DNA from: Candidatus Zambryskibacteria bacterium RIFCSPHIGHO2_12_FULL_43_12b
GTDB lineage: Bacteria > Patescibacteriota > Minisyncoccia > Phycocordibacterales > Zambryskibacteraceae
DNA: 49,064 nucleotides
Direction of reading: 5' to 3'
NCBI GenBank assembly: GCA_001823875.1
Contig: MHVX01000029.1
Span: forward strand, 17,102-66,165
Position 1 is the stretch's first letter. Every line of letters begins with the position of its first letter. The notes below the pieces were generated by a model, which ran no database searches, was not told where the DNA came from, and was given only the letters and a program-made list of their open reading frames with translations. This document shows positions 8,990-17,435 of the stretch, piece after piece. Made by a program: the position numbers and the translations under genes.

Positions 8990-10099
8990 TTACTTTTTAA
9001 AGCCAAGTCTTTTTTGTGCGATTTCCATAGCAATTATTCTTGGGTTTACTTTTCTTTTTATTGATTCCTCCAAGACAGCTAGAGTGGATTTTTTAATTTT
9101 TTTCTCTACCAATTCAAACATCTTCTTTGGATTATAGCCACGATACTCTGCATAAGATGATATTACCCCTCCGGCATTTGCAATCATGTCTGGGACAATC
9201 ATTATTCCTTTCTTCCACAACCAGTTCTCAACATCTTCTCTCATTGGAATATTAGCTCCCTCTACAATTATTTTGGCCTTGATATGGTGCTTGTTGCTAT
9301 CGTCGATTACATCAGTAACAGAGGCTGGAATAAGGATGTCCACGTTAAGTCCGAAAATCTTGCTTCTATCCATCTTTTTTCCAGGTTTGTAATCACATAC
9401 AGATCTTCCTTTCTTTTTCAGCCCCATCATTTTTTTGAAATCTAATCCTTTCTCGTTATAGATTGCGCCACGACTATCGGCAACAGAGACGATTCTTGAT
9501 CCAAGTTTTTGCAGATAATCAAAGGCAAATGTGCCAACATTGCCGAATCCCTCAATTGCCACTGTGGCTTTCTTAATATCAATTCCTCTAAGCCTTGCGG
9601 CTACAAGCGTAGATTGCACGACTCCAAAGCCTGTTGAGCCGAATTCATGGGGTATTCCACACTTCTCTCCCTTCTTGCCAAAGATTTTCATGCACAAATT
9701 TGCAGGCTTACCTGTAGCCGAGCGCCAGTTGCCTGTGGCTTCTACAAACCATTGCATTTCCCGCTCTCCTGTATTCACATCTGGTCCTGCCACATACATT
9801 TTCGGAGTATAGGGTTTAACCGTTTTCGCGTAACTCTGGATAAATTGTTTTTTCAATGAATCATCTCCGCCTTTCCAGATTATTCCGCCCTTTGCGCCTC
9901 CAAATGGAATACCGGCTAGAGCGTTCTTAAATGTCATTGTCCTTGCCAAACGTTTTACCTCTTCCTCTGTTACATCGGAAGTCATTCTAATTCCGCCTTT
10001 ACCAAGACCTAGTCTTGTACTATCAATTACCAAAAACCCTCGCATTCCTATTTTGGGGTCGTAAATCTTGACTATTACTTCAGGTCCAATTTTATCCAT
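8990..10099 (-). CDS. gdhA: Glu/Leu/Phe/Val-type dehydrogenase, probably glutamate dehydrogenase
   Basis: The enzyme links 2-oxoglutarate and ammonia to glutamate (or related amino acids) using NAD(P). The 369 aa show the substrate domain signature GIPFGGAKGGI with catalytic lysine (near 70-73), GPDVNTGEREMQWF, the dinucleotide motif GFGNVG (near 185) and the late NAGGVISSYAEYRGYN. This is shorter than classic GDH (about 420-450 aa), mostly at the N-terminus. A TAAAAT hexamer lies seven bases before the ATG. Substrate choice cannot be settled from sequence alone. Confidence 0.88.
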   Translation of the reverse strand: MDKIGPEVIVKIYDPKIGMRGFLVIDSTRLGLGKGGIRMTSDVTEEEVKRLARTMTFKNALAGIPFGGAKGGIIWKGGDDSLKKQFIQSYAKTVKPYTPKMYVAGPDVNTGEREMQWFVEATGNWRSATGKPANLCMKIFGKKGEKCGIPHEFGSTGFGVVQSTLVAARLRGIDIKKATVAIEGFGNVGTFAFDYLQKLGSRIVSVADSRGAIYNEKGLDFKKMMGLKKKGRSVCDYKPGKKMDRSKIFGLNVDILIPASVTDVIDDSNKHHIKAKIIVEGANIPMREDVENWLWKKGIMIVPDMIANAGGVISSYAEYRGYNPKKMFELVEKKIKKSTLAVLEESIKRKVNPRIIAMEIAQKRLGFKK

Positions 10100-10214
10100 G
10101 AGATTTATTTTAATTAAACACCCGTTTGTTTTACATAGATTCAGGTTACTACATATTGACTGTTAAAACGACTTTTGTAAATTTGTTTGTTGGTATATTG
10201 ACTCTATATATTAA

Positions 10215-10487
10215 GTTGATAGCATATTATTGGAGTACGGCATCAATCTTTTGTGCCACCGAGTGGCACAGTGTCGGAAGTTCTTTCAGCTGAGTTCCTG
10301 GATAACAAAGTTGATTGAGATGCCGGTTTCTCCCGTGCTATCCGACGGCGCGCTTCTACGGCCTGGTCATGTTTCGCATCATTCATACCTTGTGCGGGCA
10401 TTAAGACCTAGTCCAGTGGGTTGTCTCACCCATTGGGTAAAGACGGCGAATGAGATAACAGGGTTCCAGGACCCTGTTGCTTTTTTT
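10215..10487 (+). ncRNA. Candidate structured non-coding RNA ending in a terminator
   Basis: Between divergent gdhA and rpmG lies about 420 bases without a convincing gene. AT-rich TATATT/TATATATT elements at about 10194-10209 could be a promoter. They are followed by a GC-rich stretch with a hairpin (TGTGCCAC-CGA-GTGGCACA, 10250-10268) and further short stems. It ends in a strong terminator at 10457-10487. The long frame across it reads through the terminator and looks non-coding; only 22-aa (10254-10322, GTG start) or shorter frames fit. It does not match tmRNA, SRP RNA or RNase P RNA features I know. Confidence 0.4.
10457..10487 (+). terminator. Rho-independent terminator of the candidate ncRNA
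   Basis: Stem AACAGGGT/ACCCTGTT around a six-base loop, followed by GC and seven T residues. Confidence 0.85.
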
Positions 10488-10521
10488 ACATCAAATGATA
10501 TCCTAGCTGAACTATAATCCG

Positions 10522-10677
10522 ATGTCGCAAGATAATCTAATACAACTTAAAAACAAGGAAACAGGTGAAGTCTATTTCACTCGAAAAAACCGCAAGAAAG
10601 TGGAGCGTAAAATTGAGCTGAAAAAGTATTCAAAAAAGCTAAGAAAAAGAGTGACTTTTAAGGAAGCCAAGAAATAA
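10522..10677 (+). CDS. rpmG: Ribosomal protein L33
   Basis: The 51-aa basic protein reads MSQDNLIQLKNKETGEVYF and continues with RKNRKK, KIELKKYSKKLRKRV and FKEAKK, the typical L33 pattern. The zinc-binding cysteines of the C+ form are absent. An ideal TATAAT (10513-10518) lies only three bases before the ATG, closer than the six-base spacing of other leaderless genes here. A bidirectional terminator overlaps the stop codon. Confidence 0.9.
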   Translation: MSQDNLIQLKNKETGEVYFTRKNRKKVERKIELKKYSKKLRKRVTFKEAKK

Positions 10678-10710
10678 TCAAAACCCGCCACCGGCGGGTT
10701 TTGATTATTT
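10676..10710. terminator. Bidirectional terminator after rpmG
   Basis: A perfect 14-bp inverted repeat (AATCAAAACCCGCC with loop ACC) overlaps the rpmG stop codon. T-rich flanks on both strands allow it to end rpmG transcription and minus-strand transcription from the tRNA-Trp side. Confidence 0.85.
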
Positions 10711-10736
10711 CATGTAATTTGCTGGATGAGCAAGGG

Positions 10737-10807
10737 CGGGAGCTGAAGGAATCGAACCCTCGACGGCGGTTTTGGAGACCGCAGTTATACCATTTAACTA
10801 AGCTCCC
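10737..10807 (-). tRNA. tRNA-Trp(CCA)
   Basis: Acceptor GGGAGCT/AGCTCCC, anticodon stem GCGGT/ACCGC with loop CTCCAAA (anticodon CCA) and T-arm GAGGGTTCGATTCCTTC are on the minus strand, with discriminator G. A TATAAC hexamer lies seven bases upstream of the mature 5' end. Confidence 0.95.
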
Positions 10808-10852
10808 AAGCTTCGTTATATTAGCAGATTTACGTGCCCTTACAAACGAAAA

Positions 10853-10875
10853 CCCCGTCGCGTGTTGCGACGGGG
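10853..10875 (-). terminator. Terminator after the small membrane protein pair
   Basis: Stem CCCCGTCGC/GCGACGGGG around loop GTGTT; on the minus strand it is followed by TTTTCGTTT. Confidence 0.85.
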
Positions 10876-10884
10876 GTGTGCGCT

Positions 10885-11064
10885 TCAGTAGCTGGAATTT
10901 GATCTGCCGCTTGAGTCCAAGCCAATCAGACCAAACAAGCTGTAAAAGCCGGCAGCAATGGCAACAGGTGGAACACTCGTTGTGGCGAGCGCTATCATCC
11001 CTCCGACGATGAAGCCGCCGAAACCCGGACTCCTTTTTCGAACTTTTCTCCAGACGGTGATCAT
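10885..11064 (-). CDS. Small hydrophobic membrane protein (59 aa)
   Basis: The frame starts at an ATG that overlaps the stop codon of the upstream small gene (ATGA), so it should be translationally coupled. The peptide starts with a basic stretch (MITVWRKVRKRSPG) and continues with one or two hydrophobic segments (FGGFIVGGMIALATTSV and VAIAAGFYSLFGLIGL), then a polar serine-rich tail. I do not recognise it. A strong terminator follows ten bases after the stop. Two tandem tiny membrane proteins with one ribosome binding site look like a two-component small system; function unknown. Confidence 0.7.
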   Translation of the reverse strand: MITVWRKVRKRSPGFGGFIVGGMIALATTSVPPVAIAAGFYSLFGLIGLDSSGRSNSSY

Positions 11065-11219
11065 CCCAGGAACCTCACTGTTGAACGTTGTACGAATTCA
11101 TCGCTCTTGCGATTTCGAATCCGGAACTGCGCGAAGTAACAACCGAGGATCACGACGATAATAGCGAGGGCGATAATCGACCCTAGCATCACTGCTATGA
11201 CCTTGATTTGAGTATCCAT
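11061..11219 (-). CDS. Small membrane protein (52 aa), first gene of a coupled pair
   Basis: A strong Shine-Dalgarno (GAGGAGG) lies six bases before the ATG at 11217-11219. The 52-aa product has one membrane helix (about residues 6-30, VIAVMLGSIIALAIIVVILG) and a positively charged C-terminal tail (RIRNRKSDE). Codons are GC-rich compared with neighbouring miaA. The stop codon overlaps the next start (ATGA). No family is recognised. Confidence 0.75.
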   Translation of the reverse strand: MDTQIKVIAVMLGSIIALAIIVVILGCYFAQFRIRNRKSDEFVQRSTVRFLG

Positions 11220-11273
11220 CTTGCCTCCTCGAAGAACTTCTAGACGAGATGATGCCGTAAATAAATGAGAAAG

Positions 11274-12170
11274 TCAAATAAAGTTTTTCACAGTGTTCTC
11301 AATTTTCATTTTATTAGTGCCTGTTGAAGAATCAAACCAGATAATATCTTTATACCTTTTAAACCAAGTCATTTGTCTCTTTGCGTATTTGTAAATTTCT
11401 TTTTCAAGTGATGTTTCAAACTCCTTAAGGTCTATCTTATTTTGAAGGAAGTATGACAAGTATTTATACTCGAGGCCCAATTCCTCCATTCTTTTAAAAC
11501 TCACTCCATCTTTTCTCAGTCTTTTTGCCTCTTCAATCATTCCTTGTCTTAGGCGTGAAAGGAGGCGAGCATGTATCCTTTTTTTCAAGATTTCTTTTTT
11601 AGGTTTTATTCCAATCCACAAGATGTCATATCTAGTTTCAATATTTTTAATTGTCGGTACTTTTCCCAATTTTGTTGAAATCTCAATTGCACGAGTCAGT
11701 CTTCTTGGGTTGCTTTTATCAATTTCGCTAGATCTTCGAAGATCCAGCTTCTTAAGCATATTGAATAGTTCTCGGGTCGATAGTTTCTCTAGTTTTTTTC
11801 TTAAGGCAGGGTTTGGCGGAACTTCAGGAAACTCTGCTCCTCGCAGAAGTGTATCTACATAAAAGCCTGTTCCACCACAGATTATGGGTAATTTGTTCTT
11901 TTTCTCTATGTTGCGAATTGCTCTTTCACCAAGCTTCTTGAATTGTGTGACCGTTAGTTTCTTTTTTGGATTTGCAACATCAAGAAGATAATGACACACC
12001 CCCTGCATCTCTTTTTCTGTAATTTTACCTGTTCCGACATTTAATCCCTTGTAAACCTGTCTGGAATCAGCAGAAACAATCTCGCAATTGAATTTTCTAG
12101 CGAGTTTTACAGCTAAATCACTTTTTCCAGAGGCGGTCGGCCCGACTATTCCTATAATTTTAGATTTCAT
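11274..12170 (-). CDS. miaA: tRNA dimethylallyltransferase
   Basis: MiaA adds a dimethylallyl group to A37 of tRNAs that read UNN codons. The start is placed at ATG 12168-12170 (MKSKIIGIVGPTASGKSDLA); a longer frame upstream is only readthrough of the tRNA gene. Seen are the P-loop GPTASGKS (residues 8-15), the substrate motif VSADSRQVYKGLNVGTGK, HYLLDV, GGTGFYVDTLLRG and the late KRQMTWFKRY. 298 aa is normal length. The start is seven bases after the mature 3' end of tRNA-Leu(CAA), so both are probably co-transcribed. Confidence 0.95.
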   Translation of the reverse strand: MKSKIIGIVGPTASGKSDLAVKLARKFNCEIVSADSRQVYKGLNVGTGKITEKEMQGVCHYLLDVANPKKKLTVTQFKKLGERAIRNIEKKNKLPIICGGTGFYVDTLLRGAEFPEVPPNPALRKKLEKLSTRELFNMLKKLDLRRSSEIDKSNPRRLTRAIEISTKLGKVPTIKNIETRYDILWIGIKPKKEILKKRIHARLLSRLRQGMIEEAKRLRKDGVSFKRMEELGLEYKYLSYFLQNKIDLKEFETSLEKEIYKYAKRQMTWFKRYKDIIWFDSSTGTNKMKIENTVKNFI

Positions 12171-12176
12171 CAAATG

Positions 12177-12260
12177 TGCTGAGGGAGAGACTCGAACTCT
12201 CACATCCTTGCGGACAATGGATTTTGAGTCCATCGCGTCTACCAATTCCGCCACCCCAGC
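12177..12260 (-). tRNA. tRNA-Leu(CAA)
   Basis: Acceptor GCTGGGG/CCTCAGC, anticodon stem ATGGA/TCCAT with loop CTCAAAA (anticodon CAA), class II variable arm and T-arm GAGAGTTCGAGTCTCTC are on the minus strand. A36 and A37 make it an expected MiaA substrate, and miaA follows after seven bases. Confidence 0.95.
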
Positions 12261-12324
12261 AAACACTGTCACGTTACTATAAATATGGGTTTTTTTCAAT
12301 TTTTCTCTGTGTTAAAATACAGCT

Positions 12325-13320
12325 ATGTCCCAATACTACAACGACTCAATATTTTGGATTGACGTTGACAAGATTGAGCCCAATCCTTTTCAGCCAAGGA
12401 GGGAGTTTAGCGAGCCGGAACTCAGAAGCCTTGCAGATTCAATCCGCCAATATGGTGTACTTCAAGCACTTGTCGTTACACGCAATGAATTTGAGAAGCC
12501 CGAAGGAGGACTAGATGTTAAGTATGAGCTTATCGCCGGTGAGCGGCGTCTTCGCGCATCCAAACTCGCAGGTCTCTCCCAAGTGCCGTGTCTAATTAAG
12601 ACCGGAGATGATACCAGCCTAATGAAGCTGGAGCTCGCTATTATAGAAAATATTCAAAGAGAGGATTTAAATGCGGTTGATAGGGCGAGGGCGTTTGAAC
12701 GATTAGCAAATGAATTTGGTTTTAAACATCACATCATTGCTCAAAAAGTCGGAAAGAGCAGGGAATATGTATCAAACACTTTGCGTCTTCTCACATTACC
12801 TCCGGATATTTTGGACGCTTTGTCTCAAGGCAAAATCTCAGAAGGTCATGCCAGACCTTTGATGATGCTCACAGATAGAACAGAAGAACAGCTTGTCCTC
12901 TTCAAAGAGATAACGCTCAAGAAGCTGACTGTACGAGAAGCAGAGGGTATAGCAAGGCGAATAGCGGTAGATAGGGTTCGAAAGAAAGAGAGGGCAATAG
13001 ATCCTGAAATAATAGATCTTGAAGAGAAGCTTCGCGAAGCTCTGGGCACGCGGGTCCAGATCGAGCGTCGAGATGTTGGTGGTAAGGTGATGATAGATTT
13101 CTTCTCAAACGACGATTTGAAAACTCTGCTTGATATTATCCAGTCAAATGGCCGGCCTCCAGCTGGAGGTCCAAATGACGCACTCAATAAATTTGAGGAA
13201 GCAAATCCAATCTCACAAGAGGAAAAAGTCGCCACAATTGATGACAGATCTCCAATTGAGATTTCTAAAGAAGAGGGGAGCGATGAAGAGATGTATTCTG
13301 TGAAGAATTTCTCAATCTAA
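12325..13320 (+). CDS. parB: ParB/Spo0J-family chromosome partition protein
   Basis: ParB is a CTP-dependent clamp that binds centromere-like parS sites and partners ParA. The 331 aa contain the N-terminal CTPase domain (IEPNPFQPRREF, GVLQALVV, ELIAGERRLRASKLAG near residue 77), the helix-turn-helix with IENIQREDLNAVDRARAFE and the GKSREYVSNTLRLLTLP region (about 110-160), and a divergent C-terminus. No parA or parS was seen here. The start follows TAAAAT by exactly six bases, so the mRNA should be leaderless. It converges on the rsh gene with a four-base overlap of 3' ends. Confidence 0.92.
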   Translation: MSQYYNDSIFWIDVDKIEPNPFQPRREFSEPELRSLADSIRQYGVLQALVVTRNEFEKPEGGLDVKYELIAGERRLRASKLAGLSQVPCLIKTGDDTSLMKLELAIIENIQREDLNAVDRARAFERLANEFGFKHHIIAQKVGKSREYVSNTLRLLTLPPDILDALSQGKISEGHARPLMMLTDRTEEQLVLFKEITLKKLTVREAEGIARRIAVDRVRKKERAIDPEIIDLEEKLREALGTRVQIERRDVGGKVMIDFFSNDDLKTLLDIIQSNGRPPAGGPNDALNKFEEANPISQEEKVATIDDRSPIEISKEEGSDEEMYSVKNFSI

Positions 13321-14846
13321 TTTTTCTTATTTTCGCGTTTATGCACCGCAGATCTGATTTTGTGTTTGGCGCTTGTAGTTTTAGCATATTCAAGCCACTT
13401 TGTTGACGGTTTGGCTCCGGTCTTTGTCGTGATATCCACGATATCGCCATTGTGCAGAGCCGTATCTAGCGATACTAATTTTCCATTTACTTTAGCTCCA
13501 GCCATATGATTGCCGATGTCGGAGTGTATTGAATAAGCAAAATCCACCGGGGTTGATGCTCGTGGAAGGTCAACCACGTCTCCCTTTGGAGAAAACACAA
13601 ATATGCGGTGTTCAAAAAAATCGCTTCGCAGTCCCTCGCGGAATTTCTCATTATCATCCTCAATATTGTGGTGCTCCACAATTTCTTTTATCCACTGCGG
13701 AACATCTTTGTTTTTGCTGAAAGTCTTTGAGGTTACTGACGCTGTGTCCTTTGATAGCTGTTTTGGCAATAGGTGTTTTATCCATTGTAAACTCTCCGGA
13801 ACCTTGCCTGCCACATTTCCCAGCTTGTAGGACATGTGCGATGCTATGCCGTATTCCGCATGTCTATGCATCTCCTCTGTCTTAATTTGCACCTCTACAA
13901 TACTGCCGTCGCCAGTGAAGACGGTAGTTTGAAGTGCTTGATAACCGTTGGGTTTTGGGAATGCGATGTAGTCTTTGATCCTTCCCGGTAGGGGGCGCCA
14001 GATACCGTGAATAATGCCAAGTATTTGATAACAATCGGTAATCTGCGGGACGATGATTCTCAAAGCCAGCACATCAAAGACTTGGTCTGGGTCTTTCTTT
14101 TTTATGAGAAGTTTCTTATGAAGACTGTATAGTCCTTTGACTCGGTATTCGGTACGAACTTTTGTTATCCCTTCTTTTGCCAAAGCTTTCTTTACAGATT
14201 TAAGGAATTTCTCCAAGCCCTCCAGGTTTTTATCATATCGTTCTCTGGTGAGCTCCTTAAGCCTCTTTGCTTCAGCCGGATAGACATAAGGGAAAGCCAA
14301 ATCCTCGAGCTCTCTTGATAGTTTTCTTATGCCTAGTCTGTACGCGATGGGCGCGTAAATCTCGAGAGTCTCCGCGGCAATTCGTTTTTGTTTCTCCTTC
14401 GGCACATGAAAAAGAGTGCGCATATTGTGGAGCCTGTCCGCGAGCTTTATCATAAGCACTCTTATGTCCTCCGACATGGCTACAAAAAGTTTGCGGAGGC
14501 TCTCGTTGTGCCTGTCGGAACCTCTGTATTTAAGTTGGCCGAGTTTTGTTACTCCATCAATGAGAAATAGGATTTCAGGACCAAACTTTTCTTTAAGCAT
14601 TTCTTCCGTGACCTCGGTATCTTCAATAGAGTCGTGAAGCAGACCCGCGGCAATTGTAGTGGCGCTCATGCCATATTCCGCTAAGATTTTCGCTGTCTCG
14701 GTAAGGTGGATAAAATATGGCTCTCCAGAAAATCTCTCATGTCTTTCATGCGCTTTTTCGGCAAACTCGTACGCACTCTCAACGAGAAGAATATCTTCTC
14801 TGGAAGGGGAATCAATGAGGCCAATTATCTCTTTGGCTGATATCAT
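13317..14846 (-). CDS. RelA/SpoT homologue, (p)ppGpp synthetase/hydrolase
   Basis: The protein makes and breaks the alarmone (p)ppGpp. In 509 aa I see an HD hydrolase domain (HLTETAKIL; AAGLLHDSIEDTE near 68-80; ADRLHNMRT), a synthetase domain (EYRVKGLYSLHKKLLIK, DVLALRII, RIKDYIAFPKPNGYQALQTTV, about 235-345) and a TGS domain (about 415-475). The usual C-terminal ZFD and ACT domains are missing, so the protein ends after TGS; full-length Rsh is about 730 aa. Both catalytic sites look intact. TAGAAT lies exactly six bases before the ATG (leaderless). Confidence 0.93.
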   Translation of the reverse strand: MISAKEIIGLIDSPSREDILLVESAYEFAEKAHERHERFSGEPYFIHLTETAKILAEYGMSATTIAAGLLHDSIEDTEVTEEMLKEKFGPEILFLIDGVTKLGQLKYRGSDRHNESLRKLFVAMSEDIRVLMIKLADRLHNMRTLFHVPKEKQKRIAAETLEIYAPIAYRLGIRKLSRELEDLAFPYVYPAEAKRLKELTRERYDKNLEGLEKFLKSVKKALAKEGITKVRTEYRVKGLYSLHKKLLIKKKDPDQVFDVLALRIIVPQITDCYQILGIIHGIWRPLPGRIKDYIAFPKPNGYQALQTTVFTGDGSIVEVQIKTEEMHRHAEYGIASHMSYKLGNVAGKVPESLQWIKHLLPKQLSKDTASVTSKTFSKNKDVPQWIKEIVEHHNIEDDNEKFREGLRSDFFEHRIFVFSPKGDVVDLPRASTPVDFAYSIHSDIGNHMAGAKVNGKLVSLDTALHNGDIVDITTKTGAKPSTKWLEYAKTTSAKHKIRSAVHKRENKKN

Positions 14847-14893
14847 TTCCCCATTCTATCCAAATAACTTACTAAATCAAATGAGGAATTACA

Positions 14894-17086
14894 TCAGGAT
14901 TTTATTTTATGCGGATTGTGGTTTACGCAGGCTTTATTACTGCATCGTTCCGGAATCGTTTTTGTCCCATTCATCATGAGTGAGCCGCAGAGTTTGCAGA
15001 TGTCTCCAGTCGGTTTTGCTTTTATTGCGTTTTTGCATTTAGGATAGTTACTGCAGGAATAGAAGAGTCCGAATCTTCCGCGTCTTTCCACCATTTCTCC
15101 GTCACCACACACAGGGCACTTTACCCCTGTCTTTGATTTTGCTTCTTCTTCAGCGCTCTTTTTTATGAATTTACATTTTGGGTAGGTAGCGCAAGCGATA
15201 AATCTTCCAAAACGTCCGTCTCGCTCCACAAGATTCCCTTTGCCGCACTCGGGGCAGATCTCTCCAGTGTCCTTCGGTCCGGCAAGCTCTTCTCCATCAA
15301 TAGTTCTCGCTCCGGTACACTCGGGAAATCTTTCACATGAGAGGAATCTTCCATTTTTCGCAAGTTTAATGACCATCCCTGCTTTGCATTTTGGGCATTT
15401 CCATTTCTTATCAGCTATTCCGAGGGTGGTGAGTTTATCCATCTTATCTTTAGATTTAATTTCCTTTAAAAATGGCGTATAAAAATCTTTAAGTGTCTTT
15501 ACATACGCGCGTTTGCCGATTGCGATATCATCGAGCTCGTCCTCCATCTCCGCGGTGAATGAGTCGCTAATATATTTGGCAAAATTATTTTCCAAAAAAG
15601 TACTTACTACGTCTCCTGTGTCTGTCGGCACAAGCGCGCGGTCTTGCTTTTCCACGTATCCGCGGTCTACGAGGGTCTTTATGATTGATGCGTAAGTAGA
15701 AGGCCGACCGATTCCTCTTTTCTCCAATTCTTTCACAAGTCCCGCTTCAGAATATCGGGGTAGTGGTTCAGTTTGCTTTCCCTCAGAATCAATTGATTTA
15801 AGATCAAGCTTGTCGTTGTTTGCAAGTTTTGGAAGCTCCACGTCATCTTTCCGAGCGCGAAAATCGGCTTTAAGCCAGCCGTCAAAAAGTATTCGCGAGC
15901 CATTTATAGCAAAGTTTGGTATGGATTCGCTATCAACATTCGCGCTTACCTTTGTGCGAAGCACTAAGGCGCTCTTCATCTGTGAAGCCACGGTCCTCTC
16001 CCATATTAGTCTGTAAAGCTTTTTTTGCTCCTCGTTAATCCCAGCAGTTTCATTTGAGACATTTGAGGGGCGTATTGCTTCGTGAGCTTCTTGGGCGTTC
16101 TTGCTCTTTCCTGCGAATCTGCGATTTTCTAGATATTCCTTTCCATATTTTTTAAGTATTACCGAATTGATCTGACCAATCGCAGTCGCACTCAAATTTG
16201 TGCTGTCAGTTCGCATGTAGGTAATAATTCCAGCCTCGTATAATTTCTGGGCTACAGACATTGTTCGGGAGGGAGAAAATCCGAGTCTTGAACTTGCCGC
16301 TTGTTGAAGAGTGGATGTGATAAAGGGAGGTCTTGGTGAGTGCTTTACTTCGGTTTCTTTGACCGACTTAACGCTCCATTTTTCTCTTTTGCCGATTTCA
16401 AGAATTTCCTCAACCTTTTTTAATTCCCTGGGCTCTTCTTCGCAGGTGAAAAGGAGGTCTCCGCTCTTGCTTGTTGTGAGATTTGCGGTAATTACCCAGA
16501 AATCTTCCGGTTTGAAGGCGCGAATCTCCCTTTCTCTCTCCATAATGATGCGTAGGGCAGGAGATTGTACGCGCCCTGCAGAGAGACCGTATCGCACTTT
16601 TTTCCAAATTAGCCCAGAAAGATCATAGCCTACCAGCCTATCCAGCACACGACGCGCTTCTTGCGCAGTCTTGAGATTTATATCTATTTCGCGAGGGCTT
16701 TTGAGAGCTTCCTCAATAGCTTCCTTGGTAATCTCATGGTAAGTAACCCTTCGGATAATCTTCTTTGATTTCGATTTATTATCTCCAGAGATAATTTGCG
16801 CTAAGTGCCATGCTATGGCTTCTCCCTCTCTATCCGGGTCGGTTGCAAGAAGGATTTCTTCGGATTTATGAGCAAGGTTTTTTATTTCGGATATAACCTT
16901 TTCTTTTCCCTTACTGATTTCGTAATGAGGTATGAATCCACCCGAAATATCTATTGCTTTCTTATTTGATTTCGGTAAATCTCGGACATGACCAACAGAA
17001 GCAACGACTTTATATTCGTCGCCAATATACTTTCCTATTGTCTTTGCTTTCGCAGGAGACTCAACGATTAAAAGTTTTTTGCTCAT
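14894..17086 (-). CDS. topA: DNA topoisomerase I
   Basis: A type IA topoisomerase that relaxes negative supercoils. The 730-aa protein starts with the Toprim domain (MSKKLLIVESPAKAKTI, LATDPDREGEAIAWHL), includes the active-site tyrosine in GIITYMRTDS (near 290), and ends with four Cys4 zinc ribbons (CPKC..C, CPEC..C, CPVC..C, CKLC..C; about 570-725). The length is normal. A TAATGT hexamer lies exactly six bases upstream of ATG on the minus strand, predicting a leaderless mRNA. Confidence 0.96.
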   Translation of the reverse strand: MSKKLLIVESPAKAKTIGKYIGDEYKVVASVGHVRDLPKSNKKAIDISGGFIPHYEISKGKEKVISEIKNLAHKSEEILLATDPDREGEAIAWHLAQIISGDNKSKSKKIIRRVTYHEITKEAIEEALKSPREIDINLKTAQEARRVLDRLVGYDLSGLIWKKVRYGLSAGRVQSPALRIIMEREREIRAFKPEDFWVITANLTTSKSGDLLFTCEEEPRELKKVEEILEIGKREKWSVKSVKETEVKHSPRPPFITSTLQQAASSRLGFSPSRTMSVAQKLYEAGIITYMRTDSTNLSATAIGQINSVILKKYGKEYLENRRFAGKSKNAQEAHEAIRPSNVSNETAGINEEQKKLYRLIWERTVASQMKSALVLRTKVSANVDSESIPNFAINGSRILFDGWLKADFRARKDDVELPKLANNDKLDLKSIDSEGKQTEPLPRYSEAGLVKELEKRGIGRPSTYASIIKTLVDRGYVEKQDRALVPTDTGDVVSTFLENNFAKYISDSFTAEMEDELDDIAIGKRAYVKTLKDFYTPFLKEIKSKDKMDKLTTLGIADKKWKCPKCKAGMVIKLAKNGRFLSCERFPECTGARTIDGEELAGPKDTGEICPECGKGNLVERDGRFGRFIACATYPKCKFIKKSAEEEAKSKTGVKCPVCGDGEMVERRGRFGLFYSCSNYPKCKNAIKAKPTGDICKLCGSLMMNGTKTIPERCSNKACVNHNPHKIKS

Positions 17087-17133
17087 TAGAGAACATTAGT
17101 ACTACAGTATGATTTTTTACGCAACTCTTCATA

Positions 17134-17167
17134 AACAAAAAACGTTCCTCACATTGTGAGGAACGTT
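17134..17167 (-). terminator. Terminator after the 70-aa gene
   Basis: A 12-bp stem AACGTTCCTCAC/GTGAGGAACGTT with a three-base loop, followed on the minus strand by a TTTTTT run at 17140-17134. Confidence 0.88.
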
Positions 17168-17173
17168 CCTATC

Positions 17174-17386
17174 TTAAAGGCTTTCTCTTTGAGTTATCCA
17201 GACGATGGTATAACCGGGGAAGTAATGTCTGGTGCGCGTGAGCACATTCCTTGCATTGACTTTTCCTGTTGACAGTTTCATCTGCTCAATCTTGCAGTAG
17301 GTGTTGCTCTCGTTGGCTATTTCTTCCGTGGAAAATTGCTGGTTCAGTCCGAGCTCGCGAAATGCCACCTGCCTTCGTCTGGACAC
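17174..17386 (-). CDS. Small basic protein (70 aa), unknown
   Basis: The start is set at GTG 17384-17386 because GGAGGAAAC stands directly before it; an upstream in-frame extension would overlap dprA. The peptide begins VSRRRQVAFRELGLNQQ and carries STEEIANESNTYCKIEQMK, a possible helix-turn-helix-like region, then RTRHYFPGYTIVWITQRESL. No family is recognised. It lies 49 bases after the dprA stop and ends at a strong terminator, so it may be expressed from the dprA transcript as well as alone. Confidence 0.65.
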   Translation of the reverse strand: MSRRRQVAFRELGLNQQFSTEEIANESNTYCKIEQMKLSTGKVNARNVLTRTRHYFPGYTIVWITQRESL

Positions 17387-17435
17387 GTTTCCTCCTTCCA
17401 AAAATCTGTCATTAAGACTATCAGACTTAAACTCA

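Noticed and set aside
10230-10517. 95-aa ORF with TTG start
   Set aside because: It runs straight through a strong terminator hairpin and ends inside the rpmG promoter; composition is not protein-like and no ribosome binding site suits it.
10701-11161. Plus-strand ORFs of 103 and 67 aa
   Set aside because: They are antisense to tRNA-Trp and to the two small minus-strand genes, which have a strong Shine-Dalgarno, coupling and terminator.
11274-12299. Longer miaA starting at 12299
   Set aside because: The extra 43 residues are translated tRNA-Leu(CAA); ATG 12170 begins the conserved N-terminus.
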